From assembly GCA_029260695.1 (NCBI GenBank), contig JAJDCT010000384.1, positions 1-9,121 of the forward strand: a stretch of DNA of 9,121 bases, given 5' to 3'. Shown in pieces: positions 6,598-9,121 of this stretch. The stretch comes from Phycisphaeraceae bacterium (GTDB lineage: Bacteria; Planctomycetota; Phycisphaerae; Phycisphaerales; Phycisphaeraceae). The stretch's first letter is position 1; every line of letters starts with the position of its first letter. Position numbers and translations under genes: made by a program. The notes under the pieces are model-generated. The model ran no database searches. It was given only the letters and a program-made list of their open reading frames with translations, and had not been told where the DNA came from.

Positions 6598-6620
6598 CCC
6601 CGGGCGGAAGCCCGGGGTTT
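6598..6620 (+). terminator. Candidate intrinsic terminator after the Skp-like gene
   Basis: An 8-bp perfect GC stem, CCCCGGGC (6598-6605) and GCCCGGGG (6610-6617), is closed by a GGAA tetraloop of the stable GNRA type and followed by TTT and a mixed CGTGT tract. It lies 82 bp beyond the Skp-like stop codon. The short T-run makes it a partial rather than certain terminator; it could also be an mRNA 3'-end stabilising or attenuating hairpin before lpxD. Confidence 0.55.
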
Positions 6621-6625
6621 CGTGT

Positions 6626-6640
6626 AAACACCCCGTGTTT
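6626..6640 (+). repeat. Small second hairpin after the terminator
   Basis: AAACAC (6626-6631) and GTGTTT (6635-6640) form a perfect 6-bp inverted repeat with a three-base loop ending in TTT, only 8 bp after the larger stem. It may act with it as a tandem terminator, or be part of the lpxD leader. Confidence 0.4.
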
Positions 6641-6657
6641 CAGGTATCCCAGGCTCC

Positions 6658-6661
6658 AGGA
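6658..6661 (+). promoter_or_regulatory. Shine-Dalgarno sequence supporting the TTG start of lpxD
   Basis: AGGA at 6658-6661 is separated by seven bases from the TTG at 6669. No in-frame ATG lies near the expected LpxD N-terminus, so this site supports the rare TTG start. Confidence 0.5.
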
Positions 6662-6668
6662 CCTCGAC

Positions 6669-7703
6669 TTGACCACCGAAACGATCACCCACAGCACCGC
6701 CCAGATCGCCCAGCACGTCGGCGGTGAATTGATCGGCGCGGCGGAAACCCCGATCATCGGCCTCAGCGACTTCGACGAAGCGCAGCACGGCCAACTCACC
6801 CTCATCGGCACACAACGATTCGCCAGCCGTTGGCCCACATGCCCGGCATCGGCCGCACTGGTCAAATGTGGATTGGAGTGTCCAACTGGGGGAGATGCCA
6901 AATCTCTGATCCTGGTCGATGACGCCGACTTGGCCTTCTCGAAAGCCCTGGCGCTCTACGCGCCACCGCCGGTGCATACCCAGCCGGGCATCCACCCGAC
7001 CGCCTTCATCCATGAGTCCGCCACACTTGGGCCAGGCGTCCGCGTCGGGCCCAACTGCCTGATCGGACCCGGCGTGACGATCGGCGAGAACTGCGTCCTG
7101 CACAACCGCGTCACCGTCCTGGACCACACACAACTCGGCAACGACTGCACCCTATGGACCGGCGTCGTGGTCCGTGACCGCTGCACCATCGGGGACCGCT
7201 GCACCATCCACCCCAACGCCGTCATCGGCGCCGACGGGTTTGGCTACCGCCCCGAATTCACCAAGCAGGGGCCTCGACTCGTCAAGACCCCGCAGATCGG
7301 GACCGTCATCATCGGCAACGATGTCGAGATCGGTGCCAGCGCCTGCATCGACCGTGCCAAGTGCAACGCCACCGTCATCGGCGACGACTGCAAAATAGAT
7401 AACCTCGTACAGATCGGGCACAACTGCCGGCTCGGCAAGATGGTCATCATCTCCGGCTGCACCGGCGTCGGGGGCTCGACCACCATCGGTGACGGCACGA
7501 TGATCGGTGGGTGCGCCGCCATCACCGACCACGCCGTTATCGGACCGGGCGTCCAGCTCGCAGGCGGGGCCCAGGTCGCGGGCGATCTCAAGGGTGGGGC
7601 AGCCTACGCCGGCTCGCCCGCAAGGCCGATCCGCGAGACCATCCGTGAGCTCACCGCCCTGAAACGATTGCCCGGCCTTTTGAAACAACTGCGTGACAGG
7701 TAG
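6669..7703 (+). CDS. lpxD: UDP-3-O-acylglucosamine N-acyltransferase LpxD
   Basis: A 344-residue trimeric left-handed beta-helix acyltransferase that adds a 3-hydroxyacyl chain from acyl carrier protein to the amine of UDP-3-O-acyl-glucosamine, the third step of lipid A synthesis, in the cytoplasm. Residues 1-100 form the uridine-binding N-terminal domain (STAQIAQHVGGELIG, ending ALALYAPPP). From about 108 there are many hexapeptide repeats (IHPTAFIHESATLGPGVRVG onward), with the diagnostic IGADGFGYRPE (186-195), IGNDVEIGASACIDRA and KIDNLVQIGHNC, where His251 corresponds to the catalytic His239 of E. coli LpxD. A short charged helical C-terminus (RETIRELTALKRLPGLLKQL) follows, as in the family. 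The start is TTG with a good AGGA site. Length equals the family norm. The preceding gene is the Skp-like one, as in proteobacteria, and the next gene makes the substrate-committing deacetylase LpxC. Confidence 0.95.
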   Translation: MTTETITHSTAQIAQHVGGELIGAAETPIIGLSDFDEAQHGQLTLIGTQRFASRWPTCPASAALVKCGLECPTGGDAKSLILVDDADLAFSKALALYAPPPVHTQPGIHPTAFIHESATLGPGVRVGPNCLIGPGVTIGENCVLHNRVTVLDHTQLGNDCTLWTGVVVRDRCTIGDRCTIHPNAVIGADGFGYRPEFTKQGPRLVKTPQIGTVIIGNDVEIGASACIDRAKCNATVIGDDCKIDNLVQIGHNCRLGKMVIISGCTGVGGSTTIGDGTMIGGCAAITDHAVIGPGVQLAGGAQVAGDLKGGAAYAGSPARPIRETIRELTALKRLPGLLKQLRDR

Positions 7704-7735
7704 AATAGTCTGAGGTGGACCCGATTAATCAAGCG

Positions 7736-7741
7736 TATAAT
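7736..7741 (+). promoter_or_regulatory. Candidate -10 element upstream of lpxC-fabZ
   Basis: A perfect TATAAT sits in an AT-rich patch of an otherwise GC-rich region, 70 bp before the ATG at 7812. No good -35 hexamer is present at 16-18 bp; GTGGAC at 7715-7720 is the nearest at 15 bp. Downstream in the leader is a 5-bp stem, CCGGC/GCCGG (7753-7757/7764-7768). It may give lpxC-fabZ its own promoter. Confidence 0.35.
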
Positions 7742-7811
7742 CACCTAAGACCCCGGCCACGACGCCGGTTAAGTTAATCACTGCCCCGGCCAAGCCCGGA
7801 TCGTTTCTCTT

Positions 7812-9121
7812 ATGCAACCCCAGCAGACCATCTGCAAACCCGTCACGCTCACCGGACCCGGGCTGTTCCACGGCAAGCCCGCCACGCTGACCTTCAGGCC
7901 CGCCACCGCCAACCACGGCATCCGGTTCGTACGCACCGACCTAAACGGCATCGAAGTCCCCGCGCTGGTCACCCACGTCGTACGCAGGCCAAGACGTACC
8001 TCGCTGCGCACCGGCGAGGCCGTCATCGAAACCTGTGAGCACTGCCTCTCCGCCGTCGCCGGGATGCACATCGACAACCTCCTGATCGAATTGGACGCCC
8101 CGGAAGTCCCCGCACTGGATGGGTCGGCCAAGCCCTTCTTCGATGCGCTCGCCAACGCCGGGATCGAAAAAAACGACCAGCCCCGACAATGCCTGGTCAT
8201 CAAACACCCCGTCGTGGTCCAGCAGGACGACGCCATGGTCGCCGCCATGCCCTGCGACAGCGCTGAAGACACGCAACTGCTCTACGAGCTGGACTACGGA
8301 CCCGACAACCCGCTTGGCCGACAGACATGCCAGTTCAGCTTCCTCAACGGCAACTACGAACACGAGGTCGCGCCCGCAAGAACCTACATCCTCGAACACG
8401 AGGCACGCGCCCTGCGCGAGGCCGGCATGGGCACACACCTCAGCGAAGACGACGTCCTGGTCATCGGCGACGACGGCCCGATGGGCACCAACCAGATGCG
8501 CTTCGACAACGAGCCCGCCCGGCACAAACTCCTGGACCTCATCGGCGACCTCTACCTTTTGGGCTGCCCGATCAAGGGCCGGATCATCGCCCACAAGTCC
8601 GGCCACGCGATGAACCATCAGCTCGTCCGCCAACTCATCAAGACCCACCAGGGCCGGGCCCGCGCCGACATGGGTGCCCACAAAAGCGTCTTCGACATAC
8701 GCAAGATCCACCGCCTGCTCCCGCACCGCTACCCCATGCTCCTGGTCGACCGGGTCATCGAGATCGACGGCGACCGACGCGCGGTAGGCATCAAAAACGT
8801 CTCGATCAACGAGCCGTTCTTCCAGGGACACAACCCCGGCACACCCATCATGCCCGGCGTCCTGGTCGTCGAAGCCATGGCCCAGCTCTCCGGCGTCCTG
8901 ATCGGGCAGAAACTCGAACACACCGGCAAGCTCGCCGTCCTGCTCTCCCTGGACCGCGTCAAGCTCCGCAAGCCCGTCACCCCGGGCGATCAACTGGTCA
9001 TGGAAGCCACCAGCGTCAAGATGCGCAGCCGGATCGTACACATGCGATGCAGAGCCTACGTCGCCGAGGACCTCGCCGCAGAAGCCGAAGTTAAATTCAT
9101 GCTCGTCGATGATGACCAGGC
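7812..9121 (+). CDS. lpxC-fabZ: LpxC-FabZ fusion: UDP-3-O-acyl-GlcNAc deacetylase / 3-hydroxyacyl-ACP dehydratase, 3' end cut by the window
   Basis: One frame stays open from the ATG at 7812 to the window edge: 436 codons, no stop. Residues 1 to about 280 are LpxC, the zinc deacetylase committing lipid A synthesis: VTLTGPGLFHGKPATLTFRP, CEHCLSAVAGMHIDNLLIEL with the Glu-His pair at 76-77, PEVPALDGSA, APARTYILEHEA, then RHKLLDLIGD with zinc ligands His238 and Asp242, and HKSGHAMN with His265. All key residues of the E. coli enzyme (His79, His238, Asp242, His265) have counterparts. From about 295, after a short linker, comes FabZ: IHRLLPHRYPMLLVDRV, then NEPFFQGHNPGTPIMPGVL and EAMAQ, with catalytic His340 and Glu354 spaced 14 apart as in FabZ. 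The usual GHFPG reads GHNPG. LpxC-FabZ fusions are known in Bacteroidota and some other groups. The ribosome binding site is weak (GGA 11 nt upstream). lpxA would be the expected next gene. Only the last part of the FabZ fold is missing. Confidence 0.93.
   Translation, partial: MQPQQTICKPVTLTGPGLFHGKPATLTFRPATANHGIRFVRTDLNGIEVPALVTHVVRRPRRTSLRTGEAVIETCEHCLSAVAGMHIDNLLIELDAPEVPALDGSAKPFFDALANAGIEKNDQPRQCLVIKHPVVVQQDDAMVAAMPCDSAEDTQLLYELDYGPDNPLGRQTCQFSFLNGNYEHEVAPARTYILEHEARALREAGMGTHLSEDDVLVIGDDGPMGTNQMRFDNEPARHKLLDLIGDLYLLGCPIKGRIIAHKSGHAMNHQLVRQLIKTHQGRARADMGAHKSVFDIRKIHRLLPHRYPMLLVDRVIEIDGDRRAVGIKNVSINEPFFQGHNPGTPIMPGVLVVEAMAQLSGVLIGQKLEHTGKLAVLLSLDRVKLRKPVTPGDQLVMEATSVKMRSRIVHMRCRAYVAEDLAAEAEVKFMLVDDDQ

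Noticed and set aside
5691..7133. A 480-codon open frame on the minus strand
   Set aside because: It runs antisense to the skp-like gene and most of lpxD, both of which have clear family motifs. Its translation is low-quality (runs of Asp, Gly, Val) and typical of a GC-rich shadow frame.
7941..9041. A 366-codon open frame on the minus strand
   Set aside because: It is antisense to the LpxC-FabZ frame, whose catalytic residues are all recognisable. The antisense product resembles nothing and is explained by codon bias.
8119..9094. Plus-strand frames of 164 and 255 codons overlapping the end of the window
   Set aside because: They are out of frame with lpxC-fabZ and rich in Arg, Pro and Thr. 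The true frame is the one without a stop from 7812 to the edge.

Overview
The window looks like GC-rich chromosomal DNA from a Gram-negative (diderm) bacterium. A member of the Planctomycetota, perhaps the Phycisphaerae, fits best. That placement is inferred from three things: the truncated first gene ends in a DPFDxxPLRYR...YSLGDDGxDD module familiar from planctomycete proteins, lpxC and fabZ are fused, and Shine-Dalgarno sequences are weak or absent at several starts. No rRNA or other marker gene is present to confirm it.

Layout. Positions 2-562 (+) hold the 3' end of an unrecognised gene with a very acidic, Tyr/Gly-rich tail. Convergent to it, on the minus strand, lie pdhB (1642-608) and, upstream of it, pdhA (2881-1772). 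These are the two subunits of the thiamine-diphosphate E1 component of pyruvate dehydrogenase, which commits pyruvate to acetyl-CoA. A 129-bp spacer between them has G-rich ends that form an inverted repeat. One arm touches the pdhA stop codon and the other abuts the pdhB start codon. A GC-rich divergent spacer of about 450 bp (2882-3334) then separates pdhA from the plus-strand block.

The plus-strand block is an outer-membrane biogenesis cluster: bamA (3335-5716, inserts beta-barrel proteins), an OmpH/Skp-type periplasmic chaperone (5916-6515, delivers unfolded outer-membrane proteins), lpxD (6669-7703, third acylation step of lipid A), and an lpxC-fabZ fusion gene (7812 to the window end, still open). 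The fusion gene has no stop codon in the window. It encodes the committed lipid A deacetylase joined to the dehydratase of fatty acid elongation, which competes for the same hydroxyacyl-ACP pool. The order bamA-skp-lpxD-(lpxC)fabZ matches the classical proteobacterial bamA-skp-lpxD-fabZ-lpxA cluster, so lpxA is the expected next gene. The spacers within the block (199, 153 and 108 bp) contain hairpins and promoter-like sequences, so the genes are probably not one simple tightly coupled transcript.

No RNA genes, CRISPR arrays, insertion sequences or prophage genes were seen. The least explained element is the G-rich inverted repeat between pdhA and pdhB. The rest is a well-conserved housekeeping region with some unusual details.
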